DNA from: SHZI01 sp031395645
GTDB taxonomy: Bacteria; Pseudomonadota; Gammaproteobacteria; Steroidobacterales; GCA-2729495
Length of the DNA: 64,000 nt
Direction: 5' to 3'
Assembly (NCBI GenBank): GCA_031395645.1
Contig: JANNJM010000040.1
Coordinates: forward strand, 1-64,000
Below, one piece after another: positions 25,068 to 33,922 of the stretch (within the stretch, counting starts at the first letter, position 1; every line of letters starts with the position of its first letter). A program made the position numbers and the translations under genes. The notes beneath the pieces are model-generated. The model saw nothing but the letters and a program-made list of their open reading frames with translations. It ran no database searches and was not told where the DNA came from.

Positions 25068-26975
25068 ATGAAGCGCACCATCCAAGCGATCCTCCTCCTC
25101 GCCGGGTCCACTCTGGCTTCCGGCGCCTGGGCGGCTGAGCCCGGCAACGACGAGGGAGTTACCAGGGCAGACGTAGCGCACATCTCCAAGGCCCAGTTCT
25201 CGCCCTATGCCGGACGCAATTATCCGACGCGCGTCCTGTGGGGTGACACTCACCTGCACACCGCGATCTCGGTGGATGCCGGCACCATGAACCGCGTGGG
25301 GCAGGAGGATGCCTTCCGTTTTGCCCGCGGCGAGGAAGTCACTTCCACGGGGGGGCTCCGCGCCAAGCTCTCGCGGCCGCTCGACTTTCTGGTGATTGCG
25401 GATCACGCCGAGATGTATGGCCTGATGCCCCAATTGCTCAGCGGTGATCCCGAGATCCTCGCCACGCCCATCGGGAGGAAGTGGTATGACGCTTTGAAGA
25501 GCGGTAATAACGATACCGTCTTCGCCACGGCCATGGAGATCGTCGGCTCGCTGTCCGGCAAGGTGGCGCCGATCAAGAGCGACAAGGCGGTGCGCAACGC
25601 CTGGCAGGCCTACACCGCACTCGCCGACAAATACAACGATCCCGGCCGGTTCACCGCAATCATCGGGTTCGAATACACCACGATGGGCGGCAACAACCTC
25701 CACCGTAACGTGCTCTTCAGGGGCAATGCCAGCGTGGCGAACCGTACGGTGCCGTACTCCCAGTTCGACAGTCAGAATCCGGAAGACCTCTGGAAGTACC
25801 TGGCCGAATTCGAGAAGCAGACTGGCGCCGAGGTGCTGGCCATCCCTCACAACGGCAACCTTAGCAACGGCCGGATGTTCGCGGTGGAGACCTTCGACGG
25901 CAAGCCGCTGACTAAAGAGTGGGCAGCGATGCGGGCCCGCTTCGAGCCGATCATCGAAGCCACCCAGATCAAGGGCGACAGCGAAGCGCACCCCTTGCTC
26001 TCGCCGAGCGACGAGTTTGCCGACTACGAGAAGTGGGACAAGGCCAACCTCAACGGCACCGAGGTCAAGACACCCGGGATGTACCAATACGAATACTCGC
26101 GCGAAGCCCTCAAGACCGGCCTGCTGCTCGAGCGAAAGCTTGGCGTGAACCCCTTCAAGTTCGGCATGATCGGCAGCACGGACGCGCACACCTCCCTGGC
26201 GGCAGTCGAGGAGGACAACTTCTTCGGCAAGCACTCCGGCGTCGAGCCCGGGCCGCACCGCTGGGAGCATGTCGTCATTGCGGCGCCCGATCCCAAATAT
26301 ACCGTCAACGGCTGGCAGCAGGCCTCCGCAGGTTATGCGGGTGTCTGGGCTACCGAGAACACCCGGGAGGCGATCTTCGACGCCATGAAGCGCAAGGAAG
26401 TCTATGCCACGACCGGCCCGCGCATGGTGGTGCGCTTCTTCGGTGGCTGGGACTTCACGGCGGATGACGCCGAGTCCCGGCTGCCGGCCGGGGTCGGCTA
26501 CGCGAAGGGAGTGCCCATGGGCGGGGATCTGCGCAAGGCTCCGGACGGCAAGTCTCCGAGCTTTCTCGTCGCCGCGCTTAAGGATTCCTACAGCGGTAAC
26601 CTGGATCGAGTCCAGATCATCAAGGGCTGGCTCGGCAAGGACGGCAAGACCCAGGAGAAGGTTTTCGACGTCGTCTGGAGTGGCGACCGCAAGCCCGGCG
26701 CCGATGGCAAGGTGCCGCCAGTCGGCAACACCGTGAATGTGGAGAAGGCGACCTGGAAGAACAGTATCGGCTCCCCGGAACTCAGCGCCACCTGGATCGA
26801 CCCGGAATTCGATGCGAAGCAGCCCGCCTTCTACTACGCCCGCGTCATCGAGATCCCCACGCCGCGCTGGACCGCTTATGAGGCGCTGCGTTTCGGCGTC
26901 ACGATGTCGCCGGACGTGCCCATGACGAGCCAGGAGCGCGCCTATACCTCGCCGATCTGGTACACGCCGAATTAG
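25068..26975 (+). CDS. Exported DUF3604 protein (PHP-like metal-dependent hydrolase), copy 1
   Basis: The 635-residue product has a cleavable signal peptide (ASGAWA at about 17-22) and a DUF3604 domain. The domain carries PHP-superfamily-like metal motifs WGDTHLHTAIS, VIADHAEM, AIPHNGNLSNGRMF and GSTDAHTSL, followed by a C-terminal beta-rich part with KGWLGKDGKTQEKVFDVVWSG. PHP-type enzymes are phosphoesterases or related hydrolases; the DUF3604 substrate is unknown. ATG 25068 is chosen for the signal peptide. It is followed after 30 bases by a paralogue, so the two form one transcript. Confidence 0.92.
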   Translation: MKRTIQAILLLAGSTLASGAWAAEPGNDEGVTRADVAHISKAQFSPYAGRNYPTRVLWGDTHLHTAISVDAGTMNRVGQEDAFRFARGEEVTSTGGLRAKLSRPLDFLVIADHAEMYGLMPQLLSGDPEILATPIGRKWYDALKSGNNDTVFATAMEIVGSLSGKVAPIKSDKAVRNAWQAYTALADKYNDPGRFTAIIGFEYTTMGGNNLHRNVLFRGNASVANRTVPYSQFDSQNPEDLWKYLAEFEKQTGAEVLAIPHNGNLSNGRMFAVETFDGKPLTKEWAAMRARFEPIIEATQIKGDSEAHPLLSPSDEFADYEKWDKANLNGTEVKTPGMYQYEYSREALKTGLLLERKLGVNPFKFGMIGSTDAHTSLAAVEEDNFFGKHSGVEPGPHRWEHVVIAAPDPKYTVNGWQQASAGYAGVWATENTREAIFDAMKRKEVYATTGPRMVVRFFGGWDFTADDAESRLPAGVGYAKGVPMGGDLRKAPDGKSPSFLVAALKDSYSGNLDRVQIIKGWLGKDGKTQEKVFDVVWSGDRKPGADGKVPPVGNTVNVEKATWKNSIGSPELSATWIDPEFDAKQPAFYYARVIEIPTPRWTAYEALRFGVTMSPDVPMTSQERAYTSPIWYTPN

Positions 26976-27005
26976 AACCGAGTTCCCAAGGAGCAAAGGC
27001 ACGCC

Positions 27006-28904
27006 ATGAAATCCAAAGTTCTCTCCGTATTAATCGTCGCAACCATCGGCGTGATGGCGCTCTCCGGCTGCAGCAAGCAGGAGCCACCGGTGGCCGCAGT
27101 CCCACCCGCGTCCCCGGCTGCGCCACCAGGGCCGGCCGCGACCCAATACCCCGAGAACGTCTACTGGGGCGATACCCATGTGCACACCGGCTGGTCGGCG
27201 GATGCCGGGCTCGATGGCGCAGTCACCTCGCCGGAAGACGCTTTCCGTTTCGCCCGCGGTGACGAAGTCAAGTCGAACACCGGGCAGATGGCCAAACTCA
27301 AGCGGCCGCTCGACTGGATGGTGATTACCGACCATTCCGATGGCATGGGCACCATCAATGAGATCCGCGCCGGTAACCCGGAAATGATTGCCGATCCGTT
27401 CCTGAAGCGGATGTATGAAGCCATGAGTGGCACTGACGAGGCGAAATCAGCGGCCGCCACCCTTGAGCTGATCGACTTGCAGTCGAACGGTAAATTGCCC
27501 AAGCAGGTCATGGATCCCAAGTGGATGGTGACGGCCTGGGACAAGACCATCCGGATTGCCGAAAAATACAACAACCCCGGCAAGTTCAGCGCGTTGATTG
27601 GCTACGAGTGGACGGTCAACGCCGGCGGCGGCGACAACCTGCATCGCAATGTCATTTACCGCGACGGTGCCGACAAGGCCGGTCAGGAGCTGCCATTGAC
27701 AACCTTCCAGACCCAGGACCCGGAAAAACTCTGGGAATGGATGGACAAGTACGAGGCGAAAACCGGCGGCCGGCTTCTCGCGATTCCCCACAATGGCAAT
27801 CTGTCGAATGGCCGGATGTTCGAGGAGACCACCTTCACCGGTGGCCCGCTAACCAACGGTTACGCCGAGGCACGCCAGAAATGGGAGCCCCTGTATGAAG
27901 TGACCCAGATTAAAGGCCAGAGCGAGAGTCAGCCAAGCCTGTCGCCTGCGGATGAATTCGCCAGCTGGGATTTGTGGGACAGGGGCAATCTCAACGGCAA
28001 TGCGAAAACGCCGGGGATGTACCGCGCGGAATACTGGCGCGAGGCTCTGAAATCAGGCTTGCGACTGGAAGCGGCACTGGGCGCCAATCCCTTCAAGTAC
28101 GGAGCGAACGGCGCAACCGATACGCACACGGGGCTTTCAACTTCGGACGATGAAAATTTCTGGGGCAAGTTCAAGACTGTGGAGCCCTCGCCAACGCGCT
28201 GGAAGCCCGCGATTCTCGGCGCCGGCAAACCGGGCGCAATGTATGGCTGGGAGCAGAGCGCAGCGGGCTGGATGGGGGTCTGGGCAACCACCAACACTCG
28301 CGAAGCGCTGTGGGATGCGATGAAGCGCAAGGAAACCTATGCAACCACCGGTCCGCGCATGAAGGTGCGGTTTTTCGGTGGCTTTGACCTTGCTGACAGT
28401 GATACTGCCGACCTGGTCAAAGCGGGCTATACCAGGGGTGTGCCGATGGGCGGCGACCTGAAGACCGCCCCCGCTGGCAAGGCCCCCGTCTTCCTGATTG
28501 CCGCACTGAAGGATCCGGAAGGCGCCAATCTTGATCGCGTGCAGATCATCAAGGGCTGGCTGGGCGCCGACGGCCAGACGCAGGAAAAGGTTTACGACGT
28601 GAAGTGGACGGGTGACCGCAAGCCGGATGCCAGTGGGAAGTTGCCACCCGTGGGCAATACGGTTGATCTGAAGACCGCCACCTACGTCAACAGCATTGGT
28701 GCCACTGAGCTGGTGACCAGCTGGAGCGATCCGGAGTTCGATGCAAAGCTCAAAGCGGTCTATTACGTCCGCGTGCTGGAAATTCCTACACCACGATGGA
28801 CGGCCTATGACGCCGTGCGTTTCAAGGTTTCCATGCCAAAGCGCGTAGCCATGATGCAGCAGGAGCGAGCCTTCACGTCGCCCATCTGGTACACCCCCAA
28901 CTGA
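27006..28904 (+). CDS. DUF3604 lipoprotein (PHP-like), copy 2
   Basis: The 632-residue paralogue of the preceding gene has the same blocks (WGDTHVHTGWS, VITDHSDGMG, AIPHNGNLSNGRMF, GATDTHTGLS, KGWLGADGQTQEKVYDVKW and a C-terminus ending TSPIWYTPN). Here the signal ends in a lipobox LSGC (residues 19-22) and is followed by a Pro/Ala linker, so this copy is membrane-anchored while copy 1 is soluble. The two copies share most motifs but clearly diverged, indicating an old tandem duplication. It is followed by a hairpin and then the PpiC-type gene. Confidence 0.92.
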   Translation: MKSKVLSVLIVATIGVMALSGCSKQEPPVAAVPPASPAAPPGPAATQYPENVYWGDTHVHTGWSADAGLDGAVTSPEDAFRFARGDEVKSNTGQMAKLKRPLDWMVITDHSDGMGTINEIRAGNPEMIADPFLKRMYEAMSGTDEAKSAAATLELIDLQSNGKLPKQVMDPKWMVTAWDKTIRIAEKYNNPGKFSALIGYEWTVNAGGGDNLHRNVIYRDGADKAGQELPLTTFQTQDPEKLWEWMDKYEAKTGGRLLAIPHNGNLSNGRMFEETTFTGGPLTNGYAEARQKWEPLYEVTQIKGQSESQPSLSPADEFASWDLWDRGNLNGNAKTPGMYRAEYWREALKSGLRLEAALGANPFKYGANGATDTHTGLSTSDDENFWGKFKTVEPSPTRWKPAILGAGKPGAMYGWEQSAAGWMGVWATTNTREALWDAMKRKETYATTGPRMKVRFFGGFDLADSDTADLVKAGYTRGVPMGGDLKTAPAGKAPVFLIAALKDPEGANLDRVQIIKGWLGADGQTQEKVYDVKWTGDRKPDASGKLPPVGNTVDLKTATYVNSIGATELVTSWSDPEFDAKLKAVYYVRVLEIPTPRWTAYDAVRFKVSMPKRVAMMQQERAFTSPIWYTPN

Positions 28905-28935
28905 TGTCCTGCTGATCGCTTGACGTAGCGTTCTC

Positions 28936-28958
28936 CGGCGGAGCCTTAAGCTCCGCCG
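28936..28958 (+). terminator. Hairpin after the DUF3604 pair
   Basis: CGGCGGAGC at 28936-28944 pairs perfectly with GCTCCGCCG at 28950-28958 around a CTTAA loop, followed by CATTATTAT. The T tract is poor, so it may be a partial terminator or an mRNA-stabilising stem between the DUF3604 genes and the downstream isomerase gene. Confidence 0.5.
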
Positions 28959-28979
28959 CATTATTATGTGGAGCCGAAT

Positions 28980-29828
28980 TTGAGAATCCGCTCGCTGCTG
29001 AAAGAGCCGCTGCTGCACTTCCTGCTGATCGGAATGCTGCTGTTCCTGCTCTTCGGCGCGGTGGCGCCCCCATCCGCTGCTGACAATCGAATCACAGTCA
29101 ATCAAGCCGTAATCGCCGGACTCGCCAGCCAGTTCCAGGCGACCTGGTCCCGGCCGCCCACGCCTGTTGAGTTGCAGGGCCTGGTCGACAGCCATGTCCG
29201 CGACGAAATCCTGTTTCGCGAAGGCGTCGCCCTGGGGCTGGTCAAGGATGATCCGGTCATCAAGCGTCGGGTGCGCCAGAAGCTGGAAGTGCTGATCGAG
29301 GAAGAAGGCAAGTCCGGTGGGGCGAGCGACGCGGAGCTGACTGCCTACCTGAACAAGAACGCGGCGATGTTCCGCGTGCCGCCGGTGCTCAGCTTTGAAC
29401 AGGTGCTGTTCGATCCGGCCAGCTACGGCGACCAGCTCGAGTCCGCGGTGACGGTGTCGATGGCCGCACTGAACAGGGGCGCGACACCAGAATCGCAAGG
29501 CAAGGGCAGCATGCTACCGAGCCGCATCGAAAAGCTGCCGCTCGACCTGGTGGTCCGGGATTTCGGTGATGAGTTCGGTAAAGCACTGGAGACTGCACCT
29601 GTCGGGCGTTGGACTGGCCCGGTGCGCTCGGGATTTGGTGCACATCTGGTCCGCATCACTGAGCGCAAGCCAGGCTATCTGCCTTCCCTGGACGAGGCGC
29701 GCCAGGCCGTTGCCCGCGAGTGGGAGAATGACCAGCGCGTGGCCGCCTTGGCCAGCAACTACGCGCGGCTGCTGAAAGACTACGAGGTGGTGATTGAAGG
29801 CGAGAACGCCGAAGCGCCTGCCGAATGA
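28980..29828 (+). CDS. Membrane-anchored parvulin-type peptidyl-prolyl isomerase
   Basis: The 282-residue protein has an N-terminal signal-anchor (LLHFLLIGMLLFLLFGAV), a helical region (about 30-120) and a PpiC/parvulin-like domain (about 120-245; FRVPPVLSFEQVLFDP, GRWTGPVRSGFGAHLVRITERKPG). It should act as a periplasmic folding factor. TTG 28980 has GGAG 6 bases upstream; GTG 28968 would add four residues. The stop overlaps the ATG of the HupE/UreJ-like gene (ATGA), so the pair is co-translated. The long DUF3604 genes upstream may be clients or merely operon neighbours. Confidence 0.87.
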   Translation: MRIRSLLKEPLLHFLLIGMLLFLLFGAVAPPSAADNRITVNQAVIAGLASQFQATWSRPPTPVELQGLVDSHVRDEILFREGVALGLVKDDPVIKRRVRQKLEVLIEEEGKSGGASDAELTAYLNKNAAMFRVPPVLSFEQVLFDPASYGDQLESAVTVSMAALNRGATPESQGKGSMLPSRIEKLPLDLVVRDFGDEFGKALETAPVGRWTGPVRSGFGAHLVRITERKPGYLPSLDEARQAVAREWENDQRVAALASNYARLLKDYEVVIEGENAEAPAE

Positions 29829-30829
29829 AGCGCCGCACACTCGAACTCTTCACGATCCTGCTGCTGGCGTTCGCGTTGCCGGCCACGGCCGATGAGTTCC
29901 GACCCGCCTACCTGCAGCTGACCCAGACCACCGCCGATTCCTACGACGTGCTGTGGAAAGCGCCCGCTCTGGACGAAAACACACCGTTGAAAGTTCGGCC
30001 CGTGTTTCCTGCCGGTGTCACCGAGCAGGGCAATCGACGCAGCAGCTTCGCGGCCGGCACCATGCGGCAGCGCTGGCGCATCAATGTGCCCGGTGGTCTG
30101 AACGACAGGGCGATCCTGTTTCCAGGCCTGACCGAAACGCGCATCGACATCCTCGTGCGGCTGGAGCGTCTGGATGGCAGCGTGCAACTCGAGCGCATCC
30201 TGCCGGGACAGCCAGCCTTCACCGCCAGGGCCAGTCCCGGCGCCTGGGAGGTGGCCAAGACCTACGTCACCATCGGCATCGGGCACATCCTGCTCGGTTT
30301 CGATCACCTGCTATTCGTTCTGGCACTGGTGATGATCGTGAAGTCGACCCGGTTGCTGCTGATCACCATCACTGCGTTCACGGTCGCGCACTCGATCACG
30401 CTGAGCCTGGCCACCCTGGGCGTGTTGCACGTACCCGGGCCGCCGGTCGAGGCCATCATCGCGCTGTCAATCGTGTTTGTCGCCGGTGAAATCATCCATC
30501 AGCGGCAGGGCCGCCCGGGCCTGGCAGCCCGGAAGCCCTGGGTCGTGGCGTTTGCCTTTGGCCTGCTGCATGGCCTGGGTTTCGCCGGCGCGCTGGCGGA
30601 AGTCGGTTTGCCGGAGAATTCCATTCCTCTGGCGCTGCTGTTCTTCAATATCGGCGTCGAAGTCGGCCAGGTGTTTTTCATCGTCGTGGTGTTGGCGATC
30701 TACAGGTTGCTATCGACACTGTTGGCAGGCACCTTTGATCTGGCCCGTCTGGCTCCAGTGCAGGCCTACGCCATCGGCGGCCTTGCCAGCTATTGGCTGT
30801 TCGAGCGGGTGTCCGGGTTTTGGAGTTAG
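29825..30829 (+). CDS. HupE/UreJ-family membrane protein
   Basis: The 334-residue protein has a signal peptide (to about 22), a soluble extracytoplasmic domain (about 23-135) and six or so membrane helices in a HupE/UreJ_2-type region. That region starts at YVTIGIGHILLGFDHLLFVLAL and includes FTVAHSITLSLATL and FGLLHGLGFAGAL. The conserved histidines (GHILLGFDH, AHS, LHGLGFAG) are those suspected to bind metal in HupE/UreJ. Nickel or other metal transport is possible, but no hydrogenase or urease genes are nearby. It overlaps the PPIase gene by four bases. Confidence 0.88.
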   Translation: MKRRTLELFTILLLAFALPATADEFRPAYLQLTQTTADSYDVLWKAPALDENTPLKVRPVFPAGVTEQGNRRSSFAAGTMRQRWRINVPGGLNDRAILFPGLTETRIDILVRLERLDGSVQLERILPGQPAFTARASPGAWEVAKTYVTIGIGHILLGFDHLLFVLALVMIVKSTRLLLITITAFTVAHSITLSLATLGVLHVPGPPVEAIIALSIVFVAGEIIHQRQGRPGLAARKPWVVAFAFGLLHGLGFAGALAEVGLPENSIPLALLFFNIGVEVGQVFFIVVVLAIYRLLSTLLAGTFDLARLAPVQAYAIGGLASYWLFERVSGFWS

Positions 30830-30847
30830 GCGGGTCGCCGACCGGGA

Positions 30848-33800
30848 CTACTGCAACGCCAGCTCCATGACCACGCCGGTATCGCCGACCCTGCCCTCGG
30901 CTGGCGCGACGAGGAATACCCGACCGGGATCGATGCCGTCGTCGATGCCGCTGAGTATCCGCTCCTGCACGCCTTCTGCGCGCTCCTTTGCCAGCGCGAA
31001 CAATTCGGCATCGGGTACGACAATGCGCTGGCGTAGCTCGTTCTCGAACCAGCGGATCTTCGCGGTGGCGTCAGCCTCCCCGGGTGGCTGTTCCACCGGC
31101 TCCGAATCGGAGGCGGACGCCTTCTTGTACGCGGCCGTGAGAAGTCGCAGGTGGTTTTCCGGATCGTTGACCAGCGCCGGGTAGTCGACGCCCTCAACGG
31201 GCTGCTTCTTTGGCGCCAGTTCAGTCTGGCGTGCCGTGATCAACTGCTGGCGCATCGCGGATTCCTGCAGTGCCGGCCCGTCGACAGCCCGACTGAACAC
31301 AGCCGGGACGCTGAGTTGCAGTCCGGGGCGTTCCCTGAGCGCCTTCAAAAGCGTCGCGACCTTCTCCTGGTCGGCCGGGTCGAGGTCCGCGTCGCCCGGA
31401 GAAAAGGTGACCAGGTTGATTTCCTCCCCGCCGCCGAACAGACTCCCGAGCAGCGCGAAGGGCGCGGTCACCGCCTTCGTCAGCAGGTTCACCAGGACCT
31501 TCCAGACGATGGGTCCGATGCGGAACTTCGGATCGTCCAGGTCGCCGGTCACGGGCAGGTCGAGGTCGATGACGCCGTTCCGGTCCTTCAACAGGGCAAC
31601 GGCGAGCTTCAGCGGCAGGCCAACGGCGTCGGGACTCTCTACTTTGTCGCCAAGCTCCAGCTGGTTGATGACGAACTTGTGCTTCGCATCGAGCTTCCGG
31701 TCATTGACCTTGTAGTTGAGATCCACCGACAGCTTGCCCTGGCGAATCGAGTAGCCGGCGAAGCGGCCTGAATACGGCGTGAAGGATGCAAGTTCCACAT
31801 TGCGGAACGTCATCGCCATGTCGAGGTAGGTTTCCGCCGCCAGCGGGTTGACCTCGCCGCGGATCGTAACCGGCGAAAAACGGTCCACCTGCCCGTCGAG
31901 CTCGACTTTGGCGCGCGAGGCCGGCGCAGACGACAGTCCGGCAATCGTGCCCTTGAGCTTCTCGATGCCAATGGCAAAGTTGGGCCGCGTCGTGAAATCG
32001 GCGAACTTTGCCGAGCCGTCGGTGATCTTCACGGTGCCAATGCGGACGGGGAATGGTGCGGCCTCAGTGCTGGACGGGCCGGTTGCCGCGGCTTTCGTGA
32101 CCGCCACCGCCTCACCCGTGCGGTTCTCCGCCGGCCCAACGGTCGGTCCTGGCACCGCGGCAGCGGTCGCGCCCGGGCCCGAGAGGATCGCGTCGATGTT
32201 CGTGGTGCCGTCGGGGCCGATGATCACGCGGGCGAAGGGGCTGCGCGCATCGACGGCGCGGATTCTCAGGCTTTCGGGGGCAGAGCGATACTCGACACCG
32301 TCCAGCCGCAGGGCGTTCCACTTGATGAAGTCCTCTCGCAGGACATTGTCGACGGTCCGCAGACCATCGATCTTTACCTCACCCGCGAAGCCCAACTCGG
32401 CGCCCGCAGGCACGTCCACGTAGGTGACCTGGCCCTTCGCGGCCAGCGTGCCACCGGTCAGAGTGAGGCTGGTTTCCCGCGCGATGTAGGGCTGGGCAAG
32501 GGCCAGTTCCAGGCTGCCGACATCGATATCTGCCGTGGTAGCCAGCGTATCCAGGTTGGTGGTCGCCGCGACCTTGAGGGTGCCCCGCTCATTCACCGCA
32601 GTGTCCAGGCCCACCTCCACACTGGTGCCCGGCGCCGTCGAATAACCCTCGATCGTCACGTTCAATGGCTTCAGGAGGAACGCCGGCGCCGGTGACAGGC
32701 TGCGATCCTCGAGCCCAAGTGCCAGGTTCCGGACATTGATGCGCGGAATGTTCACCAACCAGCCCCCTGCGGCCGTCGCTGGCGCAGTATCCGGTGCTGC
32801 CTGCCCCGCCGTCGCGGTCGCCGCCGCATCGGATGGCGTTGCGTCAAAGACCAGCGGATCGAATATCCCGGAGCGCTTGAGTTCACCTTCCGGCGTGAGC
32901 CAGGTCTGGATGCTCCCGCCGTCGAGCGTGATCTCGCCAACGACGGCCTTCTCTTCGGCGAGCGACAGCCCGAGACCGGTGGCCGTGATCTTGTCCAGGT
33001 CCACGTAGTCGGTCGTCTCGCCCCGGTCGCGGATCGCCAGCTTCGTGATCACCAGTTCTCCCGAATCCACGACGACGTCCGGGCCCGACGGCTTATCTGC
33101 AAACCGGTAGCTGCCGCGTACGGTGACGGCGCCGCTGGTGATTTCCAGGCGCAGCGCATCGCCAAAGTACCCGGCAAGCTGCGGCAGTGGCAAATCGCTC
33201 AAGGTGAACTCGCCCTCGGAAGCCAGGGGCCGGGCCTGCAGCGTGCCTCGCCAGGCAAAGCGGCCGGTATCGAACAGCGTGGCATCCAGCTCATAGCGCT
33301 CGCCGTCCGCAATGTAAGTGCTGAAGTCAGTCAGCCGGAAGTTCAGTGGAGCCAGGTCGGCCACGAAGGGCTCGGGCCGGTCCAGATCCTCGAAGCGCAG
33401 GCGGCCATTCTTCAGGTTGAGTTCTCCGATGATCAGGCGGGGTAGCGGCTCGTCAGCGGCGGTCGGTGCGCCAGCTTCCGGCGGGGTCTCAAGGTCAGCC
33501 AGATTGAGATTGCCGCCCTTCCGGACGACGCCTTTGACCACGAGTCCATCCAGATTAATGGCCCGGAACGACAGAGCCGACCGCCAGATTGAGTTCAGTT
33601 CCAGATCCACCAGCAGCCGGTCGAAGCCCAGCATCAGGCTGCCATCCGCATCGGGCAAGACCAGCTGGTCCACTTCCAGGGCCAGCGTGAAGGGATTGAA
33701 GCGCACCTCCTTGAGCGCCAGGTCCCGGCCGAAGTCCGCCATTACGGTGTCCTTCGCGAGACTGGTCACGAGGCGCGGCACCGCGAGGAACCCCAGCGCC

Positions 33801-33877
33801 GCGTACAGGGCAAGGAGGCCGGCAACGACGCCGCCGGTCGTCACCAGTGTGCGGGCGGCGTTGCGCGGTTTCTGCAT
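30848..33877 (-). CDS. DUF748/AsmA-like envelope protein
   Basis: The 1009-residue protein has an N-terminal membrane anchor (about 12-34; LVTTGGVVAGLLALYAALGF). A long beta-rich periplasmic region of the DUF748/AsmA-like type follows, with repeated segments such as LALKEVRFNPFTLALEVDQL and RLIIGELNLKNGRLRFEDL. A Pro/Ala/Thr-rich linker and a C-terminal part (LVTFSPGDADLDPADQEKVATLLKAL) resembling OmpA-like peptidoglycan-facing segments complete it. AsmA-like proteins are thought to bridge lipids between membranes. An in-frame TTG 6 codons earlier is less likely than ATG 33877. It is convergent with the HupE-like gene. Confidence 0.88.
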   Translation of the reverse strand: MQKPRNAARTLVTTGGVVAGLLALYAALGFLAVPRLVTSLAKDTVMADFGRDLALKEVRFNPFTLALEVDQLVLPDADGSLMLGFDRLLVDLELNSIWRSALSFRAINLDGLVVKGVVRKGGNLNLADLETPPEAGAPTAADEPLPRLIIGELNLKNGRLRFEDLDRPEPFVADLAPLNFRLTDFSTYIADGERYELDATLFDTGRFAWRGTLQARPLASEGEFTLSDLPLPQLAGYFGDALRLEITSGAVTVRGSYRFADKPSGPDVVVDSGELVITKLAIRDRGETTDYVDLDKITATGLGLSLAEEKAVVGEITLDGGSIQTWLTPEGELKRSGIFDPLVFDATPSDAAATATAGQAAPDTAPATAAGGWLVNIPRINVRNLALGLEDRSLSPAPAFLLKPLNVTIEGYSTAPGTSVEVGLDTAVNERGTLKVAATTNLDTLATTADIDVGSLELALAQPYIARETSLTLTGGTLAAKGQVTYVDVPAGAELGFAGEVKIDGLRTVDNVLREDFIKWNALRLDGVEYRSAPESLRIRAVDARSPFARVIIGPDGTTNIDAILSGPGATAAAVPGPTVGPAENRTGEAVAVTKAAATGPSSTEAAPFPVRIGTVKITDGSAKFADFTTRPNFAIGIEKLKGTIAGLSSAPASRAKVELDGQVDRFSPVTIRGEVNPLAAETYLDMAMTFRNVELASFTPYSGRFAGYSIRQGKLSVDLNYKVNDRKLDAKHKFVINQLELGDKVESPDAVGLPLKLAVALLKDRNGVIDLDLPVTGDLDDPKFRIGPIVWKVLVNLLTKAVTAPFALLGSLFGGGEEINLVTFSPGDADLDPADQEKVATLLKALRERPGLQLSVPAVFSRAVDGPALQESAMRQQLITARQTELAPKKQPVEGVDYPALVNDPENHLRLLTAAYKKASASDSEPVEQPPGEADATAKIRWFENELRQRIVVPDAELFALAKERAEGVQERILSGIDDGIDPGRVFLVAPAEGRVGDTGVVMELALQ

Positions 33878-33922
33878 TGAGCAATAGTGCAGCAAGACGC
33901 CGCTTCCCGCTGGCCTGCCAGC

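Noticed and set aside
24981..27002. Very long open frame on the minus strand opposite the first DUF3604 gene
   Set aside because: It is a codon-bias shadow of the plus-strand gene, has no recognisable domain, and the DUF3604 frame carries clear motifs and a signal peptide.
28137..29498. Minus-strand frame across the DUF3604 copy 2 and PPIase genes
   Set aside because: It spans two real plus-strand genes and their intergenic hairpin; low-complexity translation.
29825..30829. Hydrogenase or urease nickel-uptake role for the HupE/UreJ-like protein
   Set aside because: No hydrogenase, urease or nickel-enzyme genes are in the window; the family name alone does not support it.
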